This document shows positions 1 to 6,396 of a DNA stretch of 6,919 nucleotides, piece after piece. The position numbers and the translations under genes were made by a program. A model generated the notes under the pieces. The model made no database searches and was not told the DNA's origin. It worked only from the letters and a program-made list of their open reading frames with translations. The stretch lies in assembly GCA_047635255.1 (NCBI GenBank), contig JBLIIR010000056.1, positions 1 through 6,919 of the forward strand, read 5' to 3'. The stretch is from Porticoccus sp047635255 (GTDB lineage Bacteria > Pseudomonadota > Gammaproteobacteria > Pseudomonadales > Porticoccaceae). Position 1 is the first letter of the stretch. Each line of letters opens with the position of its first letter.

Positions 1-1
1 A

Positions 2-439
2 GAAGCTCAAATATCAGCCATAGCGGCTTGTTCCAACAATAATTTCTGGAATGATTCTCACAACATCACAGTAAGTATTATTACCGAAGGATTGCGTGAT
101 ATAGGTATTCTGGACGGCGAGATTAACGAGCTAATCGAGACTAAAAAGTATAGTGACTTCTATATGCATCGAGCTGGTCATTGGTTGGGTATGGATGTGC
201 ATGATGTGGGCAATTACAAAATAAATGAAGAATGGCGAGCGCTTCAGCCAGGTATGGTGGCTACAGTGGAGCCAGGAATTTATATTTCTCCAGACAACAA
301 AAATGTTGATCAACGTTGGCGTGGAATTGGTATTCGCATTGAGGATGATATTCTGGTTACAGACAATGCCCCTAAAGTGCTATCCAGCGATGCACCCAAA
401 ACCATATTCGAGATTGAAGCGCTAATGGCTTCTAAATAG
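2..439 (+). CDS. pepP: Xaa-Pro aminopeptidase PepP, C-terminal part (5' truncated by window edge)
   Basis: This is the last 145 codons of aminopeptidase P, a cytoplasmic metallopeptidase that removes the N-terminal residue when proline is second. The frame is open from base 2 with no stop, so the start lies outside the window; the TTG at 92 is an internal leucine codon, not a start. The visible part is the C-terminal pita-bread catalytic domain. It holds the HWLGMDVHDVG motif, whose first His (179-181) is a metal ligand in the family; TVEPG, whose Glu (269-271) is a ligand; and RIEDD, whose Glu (341-343) bridges the two metals. The ending EALMASK resembles the E. coli PepP C-terminus. The metal-binding Asp pair expected upstream is not in the window. 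Only 20 bp separate it from ubiH, so the two are probably cotranscribed, as in E. coli. The family call is very secure. Confidence 0.95.
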   Translation, partial: EAQISAIAACSNNNFWNDSHNITVSIITEGLRDIGILDGEINELIETKKYSDFYMHRAGHWLGMDVHDVGNYKINEEWRALQPGMVATVEPGIYISPDNKNVDQRWRGIGIRIEDDILVTDNAPKVLSSDAPKTIFEIEALMASK

Positions 440-459
440 AAAATAGAGTCTATAAGAAT

Positions 460-1779
460 ATGACTAAGCAGTCACTAATTCGACAACATGTTGATATTTC
501 AATCATTGGCGGCGGCATGGTTGGAGCTAGCCTGGCTTTACTTTTGTCTTCTTGTAAGTGCGGCTGGCGTATTCAGATCGTAGATACTCAGCCAATGCAG
601 ACGACACAGCCTATTGATGGCCTGGAATCGTATTTTGATGCCCGCTCTACAGCTCTTTCGCAAAGCAGCCGTGAGATCTTTGAAATCCTTGGATTATGGA
701 AGGATCTGAGCCCCAAGCTTACCGAAATAAGCGAGGTACATGTTTCTGATAAAGGTTACCCGGGTAGTGCTAGATTATGCGCCGAAGAGCAAAATTTGCC
801 CGCTCTGGGGTATGTTGTTGAAAACAGATGGATCAACTCTGCTTTATCAGAGGCATTAATAGAAGCTGAAGATATTGAGATTGTTAATTCAGCAAAAATA
901 GCTAAACTTAAAGCTGTAAAAGGCGGTATGAAATTCTCTATCTCCGCAGCTGGGGTCGGCAAAAGTAGAGACGTGAACTCAAAGCTTTTAGTAATTGCAG
1001 ATGGCGCTAAGTCGGAAACTAGGAATATGCTAGGTATTGATTTTACTGTAAAAGATTACGGGCAAGTGGCTATTGTGGCGAATGTTTCATTGTCCCAGGA
1101 TCATGCTGGTATTGCCTATGAACGTTTTTCTGATTCTGGGCCTATAGCTATGCTGCCGCTGGAGCCGATAGATGGAGATTATCGTGCTTCGCTAGTATGG
1201 ACAGTTTCTCCAATTCAGGCTGAAAAACTATTATCAGAATCTGAAGATGCATTCCTGAAAGAGCTACAATTATGCTTTGGGTACAGGTTGGGGAAACTTC
1301 AACGAATCGGTACGCGTTACAGCTTCCCTGTGCAGTTAGTCACTAGCAATGAACAAGTCCGTAGTAATGTTGTGGTTGTTGGTAATGCTGCACATTCTTT
1401 GCACCCGGTTGCAGGGCAAGGTTTCAATTTAGCATTGCGTGATGTGGCTATGCTAGCTAATGAGCTAGCAAAGATAGCAGTAGAAGGTAGCTCTCCATTA
1501 GGGGAATATAGTGTACTAGAGCGCTATCTTAGTAATCAGAAATTAGATCAAGAGAGAATAATCTTATTGAGTGATTTATTGCCTAGAATATTTGGCAATA
1601 GATCTCTTCCTGTGGTGTTAGCAAGAAACATTGGGCTACTGGCACTAGATGTCCTTCCCTTATTCAGTAGAAATTTTACGCAATTAGGTATGGGGCTTCA
1701 GACCAAAGGACATGAGCTGGCTAATTTTAGGCCCTTAGATTCTCTTTTGTCTGATACAGGGATAAGAAGTGATGGGTGA
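460..1779 (+). CDS. ubiH: UbiH, 2-octaprenyl-6-methoxyphenol hydroxylase (FAD monooxygenase)
   Basis: This 439-residue flavoprotein of the UbiH/UbiF/UbiI/COQ6 family hydroxylates an aromatic ubiquinone intermediate with O2 and NAD(P)H, peripherally at the inner membrane. Seen in order are the N-terminal dinucleotide fold with GGGMVG at residues 17-22; the FDARSTALS segment; LGYVVENRW; the DG motif (LLVIADGAKSETR); and the second FAD motif GNAAHSLHPVAGQGFN at 308-323. The Asn in GNAAH, where most paralogs have GDAAH, is typical of UbiH and separates it from the next gene. It is somewhat longer than the roughly 390 residues of E. coli UbiH. The ATG at 460 is the only convenient start ahead of the FAD fold; the Shine-Dalgarno is weak (TAAGA just upstream), which suggests coupling to pepP 20 bp before. 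It overlaps ubiI at the 3' end. The family is certain, and assignment to UbiH rather than another paralog is likely from motif and synteny. Confidence 0.9.
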   Translation: MTKQSLIRQHVDISIIGGGMVGASLALLLSSCKCGWRIQIVDTQPMQTTQPIDGLESYFDARSTALSQSSREIFEILGLWKDLSPKLTEISEVHVSDKGYPGSARLCAEEQNLPALGYVVENRWINSALSEALIEAEDIEIVNSAKIAKLKAVKGGMKFSISAAGVGKSRDVNSKLLVIADGAKSETRNMLGIDFTVKDYGQVAIVANVSLSQDHAGIAYERFSDSGPIAMLPLEPIDGDYRASLVWTVSPIQAEKLLSESEDAFLKELQLCFGYRLGKLQRIGTRYSFPVQLVTSNEQVRSNVVVVGNAAHSLHPVAGQGFNLALRDVAMLANELAKIAVEGSSPLGEYSVLERYLSNQKLDQERIILLSDLLPRIFGNRSLPVVLARNIGLLALDVLPLFSRNFTQLGMGLQTKGHELANFRPLDSLLSDTGIRSDG

Positions 1780-3004
1780 CAAAGAGTACGATATTGTTGT
1801 TTCTGGGGCTGGGATGGTGGGCCTCATTTTTGCCTCATTGCTGGCAACGCGTCAACACTCGGATTGCATGAATCTAAAAATAGCTATTCTTGAAGTAGAG
1901 CCTTTTAAGGATCCTGATATTAAGATAAAATTTGATCCTAGGGTGGTGGCATTAACTGAATCCTCTCGACACCTTCTCGAAGATATAGGGGTGTGGAGTG
2001 ATATTGCTAGCCAGCGTGTTTGCCCTTACCAGCGAATGGAGATATGGGAATCTGACGGAACTGGAAATATTGAGTTCGATTGTAAAGATATTCGTCAGTC
2101 CAGCCTAGGCCATATTGTAGAAAATAGATTGATTATTAAAAGTATTTTACATCGCATTGAAGGGCTAGAAAATGTTGAGCTGCTATGCCCTGCAATGGTT
2201 GTAGCTGTAGACCAAAAGTCTTTGTCAGGGCACTCAGAAGTAACAAAAATCACCCTAAGTGATGGAACCGCTATAACGACAAAGCTTCTGGTCGCGGCTG
2301 ATGGAGGTGAGTCCAAGGTGCGTGATTTATGCGGTTTCCAGTTGCGAGAATGGAATTATGGGCATCATGCTGTCGTCACTAACGTCATCACCGAAAAAGC
2401 CCATAATTTTACGGCCAGACAGAGATTTTTGCCGGATGGACCGTTAGCTTTTTTGCCTTTGCAGACAGAGACAGGGAATTCTCATCATTGCTCTATTGTT
2501 TGGTCTCAGAAAGATGCCGTAGCAGAAAAATTGATGTTACTTGATGATTTTGCCTTTTGCGAAGCCCTAGAGTTGGCAGGTAGTGGCTGCTTAGGAAAAA
2601 TAACCAAAGTTGAAAAGCGCTCTAGTTTTGCACTTAAGCAAAGACATGCAATAGATTATGTTATGCCAGGAATTGCACTAATAGGAGATGCCGCACATAC
2701 GATCCACCCGCTAGCCGGACAGGGAGTTAATTTAGGTATTCAAGATGCAATAGCTTTAGTTAATGAAATAGAAGATGCATTATGTCGAAAATTATCTCCG
2801 GGTAATTTTTTGGCGCTTCGTCGTTATCAACGCAGCAGGAAAGCTAATAATTTGGGCATGATGGCTGTAATGGAGGGCTTGAAAAGGTTATTTGAAGATC
2901 AACACTTGCCTGTGCGATTATTACGCAATGACGGCATGAAGCTTATAAATAAGCTCGGCTTTATTAAAAATAAAATCATGAAAGAAGCGATGGGGATTTT
3001 ATAG
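1772..3004 (+). CDS. ubiI: UbiI-type (VisC) ubiquinone-biosynthesis FAD hydroxylase
   Basis: This 410-residue paralog of the preceding gene is predicted to hydroxylate the ring of a ubiquinone precursor (C5 in E. coli UbiI) in the Ubi complex. Visible features are GAGMVG at residues 12-17, the FDPRVVAL segment, LGHIVENRL, the DG motif (LLVAADGGESKVR), a DGPLAFLPL substrate-side motif, and GDAAHTIHPLAGQGVNLG from residue 305. The C-terminal part, with RRYQRSRK and an LPVRLLRN-like stretch before a final EAMGIL, resembles E. coli UbiI more than UbiF. I chose the ATG at 1772 with AGGGA nine bases upstream; a GTG one codon earlier (1769) is also possible. The gene overlaps the end of ubiH by 8 bp, indicating translational coupling. 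Some gammaproteobacteria use hydroxylases of broader position specificity, so the exact ring position is an inference from synteny. Confidence 0.88.
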   Translation: MGDKEYDIVVSGAGMVGLIFASLLATRQHSDCMNLKIAILEVEPFKDPDIKIKFDPRVVALTESSRHLLEDIGVWSDIASQRVCPYQRMEIWESDGTGNIEFDCKDIRQSSLGHIVENRLIIKSILHRIEGLENVELLCPAMVVAVDQKSLSGHSEVTKITLSDGTAITTKLLVAADGGESKVRDLCGFQLREWNYGHHAVVTNVITEKAHNFTARQRFLPDGPLAFLPLQTETGNSHHCSIVWSQKDAVAEKLMLLDDFAFCEALELAGSGCLGKITKVEKRSSFALKQRHAIDYVMPGIALIGDAAHTIHPLAGQGVNLGIQDAIALVNEIEDALCRKLSPGNFLALRRYQRSRKANNLGMMAVMEGLKRLFEDQHLPVRLLRNDGMKLINKLGFIKNKIMKEAMGIL

Positions 3005-3057
3005 CGTGTATCTTTAAGTGCAGCTAGCCCAATACTTATACTTTAGTTTAGCGTTAA

Positions 3058-3084
3058 TCAAGGCTGGAATCTTGAATATTTTTT
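3058..3084 (+). terminator. Weak terminator-like hairpin after ubiI
   Basis: TCAAGG (3058-3063) can pair with TCTTGA (3070-3075) across a six-base loop, including one G-U pair, and is followed by ATA and six T residues (3079-3084). The geometry fits an intrinsic terminator about 55-80 bases after the ubiI stop, but the stem is short and low in GC, so it may be leaky or accidental. If real, it would partly separate the pepP-ubiH-ubiI operon from gcvH. Confidence 0.3.
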
Positions 3085-3087
3085 AAG

Positions 3088-3132
3088 TTATATCGTTTTG
3101 GTCAAACGGTTAGAAATCAAGAAGTGATATAA
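3088..3132 (+). repeat. Inverted repeat in the gcvH leader reaching the ribosome binding site
   Basis: TTATATC (3088-3094) is exactly complementary to GATATAA (3126-3132). Inside it, CGTTT (3094-3098) can pair with AAACG (3104-3108) across a five-base loop. The outer right arm touches the gcvH Shine-Dalgarno AAGGA (3131-3135). This could be an operator or a leader fold that hides the ribosome binding site, but the arms are AT-rich and chance pairing is quite possible. The sequence does not resemble a glycine riboswitch aptamer as far as I can judge by eye. Confidence 0.3.
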
Positions 3133-3142
3133 GGAAATCTCA

Positions 3143-3532
3143 ATGAAAAAAGCTCCATCCGGTTTAAAATACGCCGCTAGTCATGAATGGGTTCGTGATG
3201 AAGGGGACGGCACAGCAACAATAGGCATAAGTGAACATGCGCAAGAAAGTCTTGGGGATGTTGTTTATGTTGAGTTACCACAACTCGGAATGAGCATTGC
3301 TGCAGGAGGAGAAGCTGGAGTTGTAGAATCTGTTAAAGCAGCTTCAGATATTTATGTGCCCATTTCTGGAGAGGTAATTGCAATTAACGCATTACTAGAA
3401 GATGAGCCCGAAATTATTAATAGTTCGCCATATGATAATGGTTGGTTCTTTAGGGTGAAAATATCAGATCCGACCGAGTTAAATAATTTAATGGATGCTG
3501 AGGAATACGAATCTTTGGCTGCTGATGGTTAA
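3143..3532 (+). CDS. gcvH: Glycine cleavage system H protein (lipoyl carrier)
   Basis: This 129-residue protein is the same length as E. coli GcvH. It carries a lipoyl arm that shuttles the aminomethyl group between GcvP, GcvT and lipoamide dehydrogenase during glycine breakdown in the cytoplasm. The single lipoyl domain is complete: KYAASHEWVR near the N-terminus, GISEHAQESLGDVVYVELP at about 28-46, and the lipoylation motif ESVKAASDIY with the modified Lys at residue 65, exactly as in E. coli. The C-terminal NSSPYDNGWFF segment is also typical. The start ATG has AAGGA at 3131-3135 with a seven-base spacer. The usual partners gcvT and gcvP are not adjacent: ubiI lies upstream and an unrelated small gene downstream. 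The partners may lie elsewhere in the genome. The 138-bp gap and structured leader suggest its own transcription or control, though no strong promoter could be picked out. Confidence 0.96.
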   Translation: MKKAPSGLKYAASHEWVRDEGDGTATIGISEHAQESLGDVVYVELPQLGMSIAAGGEAGVVESVKAASDIYVPISGEVIAINALLEDEPEIINSSPYDNGWFFRVKISDPTELNNLMDAEEYESLAADG

Positions 3533-3608
3533 TTAGAATCCACGCTACAAAGACAGCCTAAAAGTACTACTATTTTATGCTAGCCACTACAGTGGAATGG
3601 AAAATAAG

Positions 3609-3842
3609 ATGAACTTTAATGACAAAATGGAAGAGATCAAGCTATTAAATCAGTTTAACTTGAAATCAAAGGCATATGGTCTAAAGATACACGAACAAGA
3701 CGCTTCTTTAGGCTCGGTAAGCGCGGCAGCCAGACTGTTTCATAAGGGTTTAATCGATCATCTCGACGGGGGCTATTTAACAGATCTAGGAATAGTGGCA
3801 GCCGGGCATGCCCAAACTCTTTTGAAAATTCTGGAAGATTAA
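3609..3842 (+). CDS. TIGR02647-like small conserved protein, function unknown
   Basis: This 77-residue cytoplasmic protein has no signal peptide, membrane segment or cysteine. It resembles the TIGR02647 family of small gammaproteobacterial proteins (recalled from Pseudomonas members), which share an N-terminal LLxxFNL stretch, AARLFxKGLI (40-49 here) and DGGYLTDLG (53-61) followed by an Ala-rich helix ending in LLKIL. The GLI...DGGYLTDLG pattern looks like a winged-helix recognition segment, so a nucleic-acid role is possible, but no function is established here. I chose ATG 3609 because TGGA lies seven bases upstream and MNF... matches the usual family beginning; the ATG at 3597 would add MENK and has no well-spaced ribosome binding site. 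A small hairpin, CCAC-TACA-GTGG (3584-3595), sits just upstream. It follows gcvH by 76 bp and converges on hemB. Confidence 0.8.
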   Translation: MNFNDKMEEIKLLNQFNLKSKAYGLKIHEQDASLGSVSAAARLFHKGLIDHLDGGYLTDLGIVAAGHAQTLLKILED

Positions 3843-3844
3843 TA

Positions 3845-3882
3845 TTTAAACACAAACAGACCCTTGTCTATTTGTGTTTAAA
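3845..3882. terminator. Probable bidirectional terminator between convergent operons
   Basis: TTTAAACACAAA (3845-3856) pairs perfectly with TTTGTGTTTAAA (3871-3882). After one C-A mismatch, AGAC (3858-3861) pairs with GTCT (3866-3869), closing a CCTT loop. The 16-pair stem starts 2 bp after the stop of the TIGR02647-like gene and ends 14 bp before the end of hemB, so it is well placed to stop transcription from both strands. The flanks are AT-rich on both sides rather than clean T tracts. Confidence 0.75.
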
Positions 3883-3896
3883 ATAATATTTGTAAT

Positions 3897-4910
3897 TTAC
3901 TTGTTGAGTATCTTGGCGGCTTCTTTAGCAAAATAGGTTAAAACTCCATCAGCTCCGGCTCGCTTAAAACATAAAAGAGATTCAATTATTACCTTTTCTC
4001 GATGAAGCCAGCCGTTCTCGAATGCAGCTACATGCATGGCATATTCCCCGCTGACTTGATATGCAAATGTAGGTGCCTTAAGTTCTTCTTTCACTCTGCG
4101 CACTACATCCAAGTAAGGCATGCCGGGCTTAACCATAATCATGTCTGCCCCTTCTTTCAGATCTAATGCGCATTCATGCAGCGCTTCATTTGTATTGGAT
4201 GGGTCTATTTGATAGGTTGTTTTTTCTATATTTTTAATATTTTTGGCAGAGCCTACAGCCTCCCGAAAAGGCCCATAGTAGCCAGAAGCATATTTGGCAG
4301 AATATGCCATGATGCGTGTATTGACATGCCCAGATGCTTCTAGGTTTTCACGAATGCATCTGATGCGTCCATCCATCATATCTGATGGCGCAACAATATC
4401 TGCGCCTGCCTCGGCATGCGAGAGAGCTTGCTTCACTAGAGTCTCGATAGTTATATCGTTCAAAACATAGCCGGTGTCATCATCAACGATGCCATCCTGG
4501 CCGTGTGTTGTGAAAGGATCAAGTGCTACATCAGTGATAATGCCTAGCTCTGGAACTGCCTGCTTGATGGCCCTTGTAGCTAGCTGCGCCAACCCATCTG
4601 GATTGAATGCCTCTTCAGCTAAAAGAGTTTTATGTTGTTGATCGGGAACAGGAAATAAAGCGATTGCAGGGATACCAAGATCTATTAGTGTTTGAGCCTC
4701 TTTCACCAAAAGATCAATAGAAAGCCTTTCTATTCCAGGCATAGAAAGTATTTTTTCGCGACGATTGCTGCCCTCTATTACAAATAAAGGATAGATTAAA
4801 TCATCAGGAGTCAGCGTAGACTCTCTGATGAGGCGGCGTGAGAAATCATCAGTTCGGTTTCGACGCATGCGCGTATATGGGAATACGCCTCGGGTATGTT
4901 TAAAACTCAT
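3897..4910 (-). CDS. hemB: Delta-aminolevulinic acid dehydratase (porphobilinogen synthase), Mg-type
   Basis: This 337-residue cytoplasmic enzyme joins two 5-aminolevulinate molecules to give porphobilinogen, the pyrrole unit of heme. The TIM-barrel protein has both Schiff-base lysines: K206 in YSAKYAS and K261 in MVKPGMPYLD. The metal region reads DVALDPFTTHGQDG (127-140), with Ala129, Asp131 and Asp139 where zinc enzymes have three cysteines, so this is the Pseudomonas-like magnesium class. E246 in NEALHE is at the expected allosteric Mg2+ site. I chose the ATG at 4908-4910 because GGAG lies five bases upstream and the product then starts like other 337-residue homologs; an in-frame ATG at 4952 would add 14 residues with no such support. 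hemL lies 77 bp upstream on the same strand and supplies the substrate. The family call is essentially certain. Confidence 0.97.
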   Translation of the reverse strand: MSFKHTRGVFPYTRMRRNRTDDFSRRLIRESTLTPDDLIYPLFVIEGSNRREKILSMPGIERLSIDLLVKEAQTLIDLGIPAIALFPVPDQQHKTLLAEEAFNPDGLAQLATRAIKQAVPELGIITDVALDPFTTHGQDGIVDDDTGYVLNDITIETLVKQALSHAEAGADIVAPSDMMDGRIRCIRENLEASGHVNTRIMAYSAKYASGYYGPFREAVGSAKNIKNIEKTTYQIDPSNTNEALHECALDLKEGADMIMVKPGMPYLDVVRRVKEELKAPTFAYQVSGEYAMHVAAFENGWLHREKVIIESLLCFKRAGADGVLTYFAKEAAKILNK

Positions 4911-4987
4911 GATTTCTCCGGACCTTAATTTTATTTGCAGGCTAAAAATCATTATTTGTCAGCATACAGAAAGAAAATAGTTGCAGG

Positions 4988-6268
4988 TTATAAATGCTTA
5001 AATACCTTCGCTGCCGCATTTAATGCAAATTCTATATCTTCGTCTGTATGCGCTGCGGACATGAAGCAACCTTCGTAAGCTGCAGGAGCAAGATAGACGC
5101 CAGCATCTAGCATACCACGGAAAAAGTGACCAAAACGCGCAGTATCGCATGCCATAACCTGCTGATAATTTGTTACAGTAGACTCTTCGGTGAAAAAGAA
5201 GCCAAACATGCTACCCACGTGATTTGTGGTCATAGGAATATTGGCACTGTTTGCTTGCTCTTGAAGACCTCTAACAAATTTTGTGGTTTTAGTGAACAAT
5301 GAATCATGGAATCCAGGTTGAGTGATCAACTCTAAAGTTGCCAGCCCCGCTGTCATAGCTACAGGATTTCCTGAAAGTGTTCCAGCCTGATAGATCGGTC
5401 CAACTGGTGCAATTTGGTTCATGATATGACGCTTGCCTCCAAAGGCCCCCACCGGCATGCCACCACCAATTACCTTGCCAAGAGCGATCAGATCAGCATC
5501 AATATCAAAGCGCCCGACAGCGCATCGAACGTCTACTCTAAATCCGGTCATAACCTCATCAAAAATTAATAACGCACCAGAGTTAGTGCACTCTTCGCGC
5601 ACAGCTTCCAAAAAACCTTTAATTGGTGGGATGCAGCTCATGTTGCCTGCAACTGGCTCTATGATCACGCATGCTATTTCAGAGCCAATTTGAGCAAAGG
5701 TATTTTTGATATCATCAATGTTATTGTAGGTGAGCGTTATGGTTAAATCTGCTAATACAGATGGAACCCCTGGAGAGCTAGGCACCCCCATGGTTAGGGC
5801 TCCCGATCCGGCTTTAACCAAAAGAGAATCAGAGTGTCCGTGGTAGCAGCCTTCAAACTTGATAATTTTATCGCGACCGGTAAAGCCTCTGGCTAGGCGA
5901 ATAGCGCTCATAGTAGCCTCAGTGCCAGAATTAACCATACGAACCATGTCCATTCCTGGCACAAGAGTACAAAGTTTTTCTGCTAATTTTGTTTCTAGCT
6001 CGGTAGGCGCACCAAAAGTGATACCTTTGTCCATTTGTGTTTTTACTGCCGAAATAACCTTAGGATGGCCGTGCCCTAAAATCATTGGCCCCCAGGATTG
6101 AATAAAATCTATATAACGCTTGCCGTCAGCATCAAATAGATATGCCTTGTCAGCCTTTTCAAAAAATATGGGAGAACCGCCAACAGCCTTAAAGGCTCTT
6201 ACGGGAGAATTAACGCCACCCGGTATATGTTCTTGCGCAGCTTTGAATAGTTGTTGAGATCGTTGCAT
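4988..6268 (-). CDS. hemL: Glutamate-1-semialdehyde 2,1-aminomutase
   Basis: This 426-residue PLP enzyme, matching E. coli HemL in length, converts glutamate-1-semialdehyde into 5-aminolevulinate in the C5 route to tetrapyrroles. In order are HIPGGVNSPVRAF near the N-terminus, NSGTEATMSAIRLARG (113-128), CYHGHSDSLL, the cofactor Asp in IFDEVMTGFR (D237), the Schiff-base Lys in LGKVIGGGMPVGAFGG (K265, the same number as E. coli), and YQAGTLSGNP. The segment between FRV and the lysine (VDVRCAVGRFDIDA) departs from the more usual GGAQ..YGV wording, but key residues are intact. The ATG at 6266-6268 starts in register with E. coli HemL; its Shine-Dalgarno (TAGG, 11 bases away) is poor. A good promoter lies upstream, and hemB follows after 77 bp, so hemL-hemB are probably cotranscribed. 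Use of the C5 pathway fits a non-alphaproteobacterium. Confidence 0.98.
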   Translation of the reverse strand: MQRSQQLFKAAQEHIPGGVNSPVRAFKAVGGSPIFFEKADKAYLFDADGKRYIDFIQSWGPMILGHGHPKVISAVKTQMDKGITFGAPTELETKLAEKLCTLVPGMDMVRMVNSGTEATMSAIRLARGFTGRDKIIKFEGCYHGHSDSLLVKAGSGALTMGVPSSPGVPSVLADLTITLTYNNIDDIKNTFAQIGSEIACVIIEPVAGNMSCIPPIKGFLEAVREECTNSGALLIFDEVMTGFRVDVRCAVGRFDIDADLIALGKVIGGGMPVGAFGGKRHIMNQIAPVGPIYQAGTLSGNPVAMTAGLATLELITQPGFHDSLFTKTTKFVRGLQEQANSANIPMTTNHVGSMFGFFFTEESTVTNYQQVMACDTARFGHFFRGMLDAGVYLAPAAYEGCFMSAAHTDEDIEFALNAAAKVFKHL

Positions 6269-6312
6269 GGATTGGGTTGCCTAATGGCTTTAGAGTAAAA
6301 TATTTAGTGCTT

Positions 6313-6342
6313 ATTATCCTTGATTATGACTCTGTGTGCCAA
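6313..6342 (-). promoter_or_regulatory. Candidate sigma70 promoter for hemL-hemB
   Basis: On the minus strand, TTGGCA (6337-6342, five of six matches to the -35 consensus) is followed after 18 bases by GATAAT (6313-6318, five of six matches to the -10 consensus). Transcription would begin near 6306 and leave a leader of roughly 38 bases before the hemL ATG. No clear operator is visible around it. This is sequence matching only. Confidence 0.5.
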
Positions 6343-6360
6343 GCAATAAAAGAGAGATAT

Positions 6361-6395
6361 TGAAACAAAGCCCTCTATTTTTTGAGAATCAGGGC
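6361..6395 (-). terminator. Weak terminator-like hairpin after hemJ
   Basis: Immediately after the hemJ stop on the minus strand, GCCCT (complement of 6391-6395) can pair with AGGGC (complement of 6370-6374) around a 16-base A-rich loop, followed by TTTGTTT. The stem is short but GC-rich and well placed; the T tract is interrupted. It may partly separate hemJ from hemL. Confidence 0.35.
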
Positions 6396-6396
6396 A

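Noticed and set aside
131..425. Open frames overlapping the pepP fragment on both strands (131-313 minus, 225-425 plus)
   Set aside because: The pepP frame is clearly coding, with all expected C-terminal metal ligands; the others have no recognisable motifs.
756..2316. Minus-strand open frames inside ubiH (756-962) and ubiI (2095-2316)
   Set aside because: They are shadows of conserved FAD-hydroxylase coding sequence and lack independent support.
3128..3133. TATAAG as a -10 element for gcvH
   Set aside because: It overlaps the Shine-Dalgarno, so a transcript from it would lack a ribosome binding site.
3005..3142. Glycine riboswitch before gcvH
   Set aside because: Glycine-cleavage genes often have one, but the gap is only 138 bp and I cannot see the conserved aptamer core; only short AT-rich repeats are present.
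3655..3855. Minus-strand 66-codon frame opposite the TIGR02647-like gene
   Set aside because: The plus-strand frame matches a recognised family end to end, while this one matches nothing and begins within the terminator hairpin.
4911..4952. Upstream hemB start adding 14 residues
   Set aside because: The ATG at 4910 has a well-spaced GGAG and yields the common 337-residue length, while the upstream ATG has no comparable ribosome binding site.
5433..6101. Two plus-strand open frames (5433-5693 and 5859-6101)
   Set aside because: They lie wholly inside hemL on the opposite strand, have Ser/Pro/Arg-rich composition typical of antisense reading, and resemble no known family.
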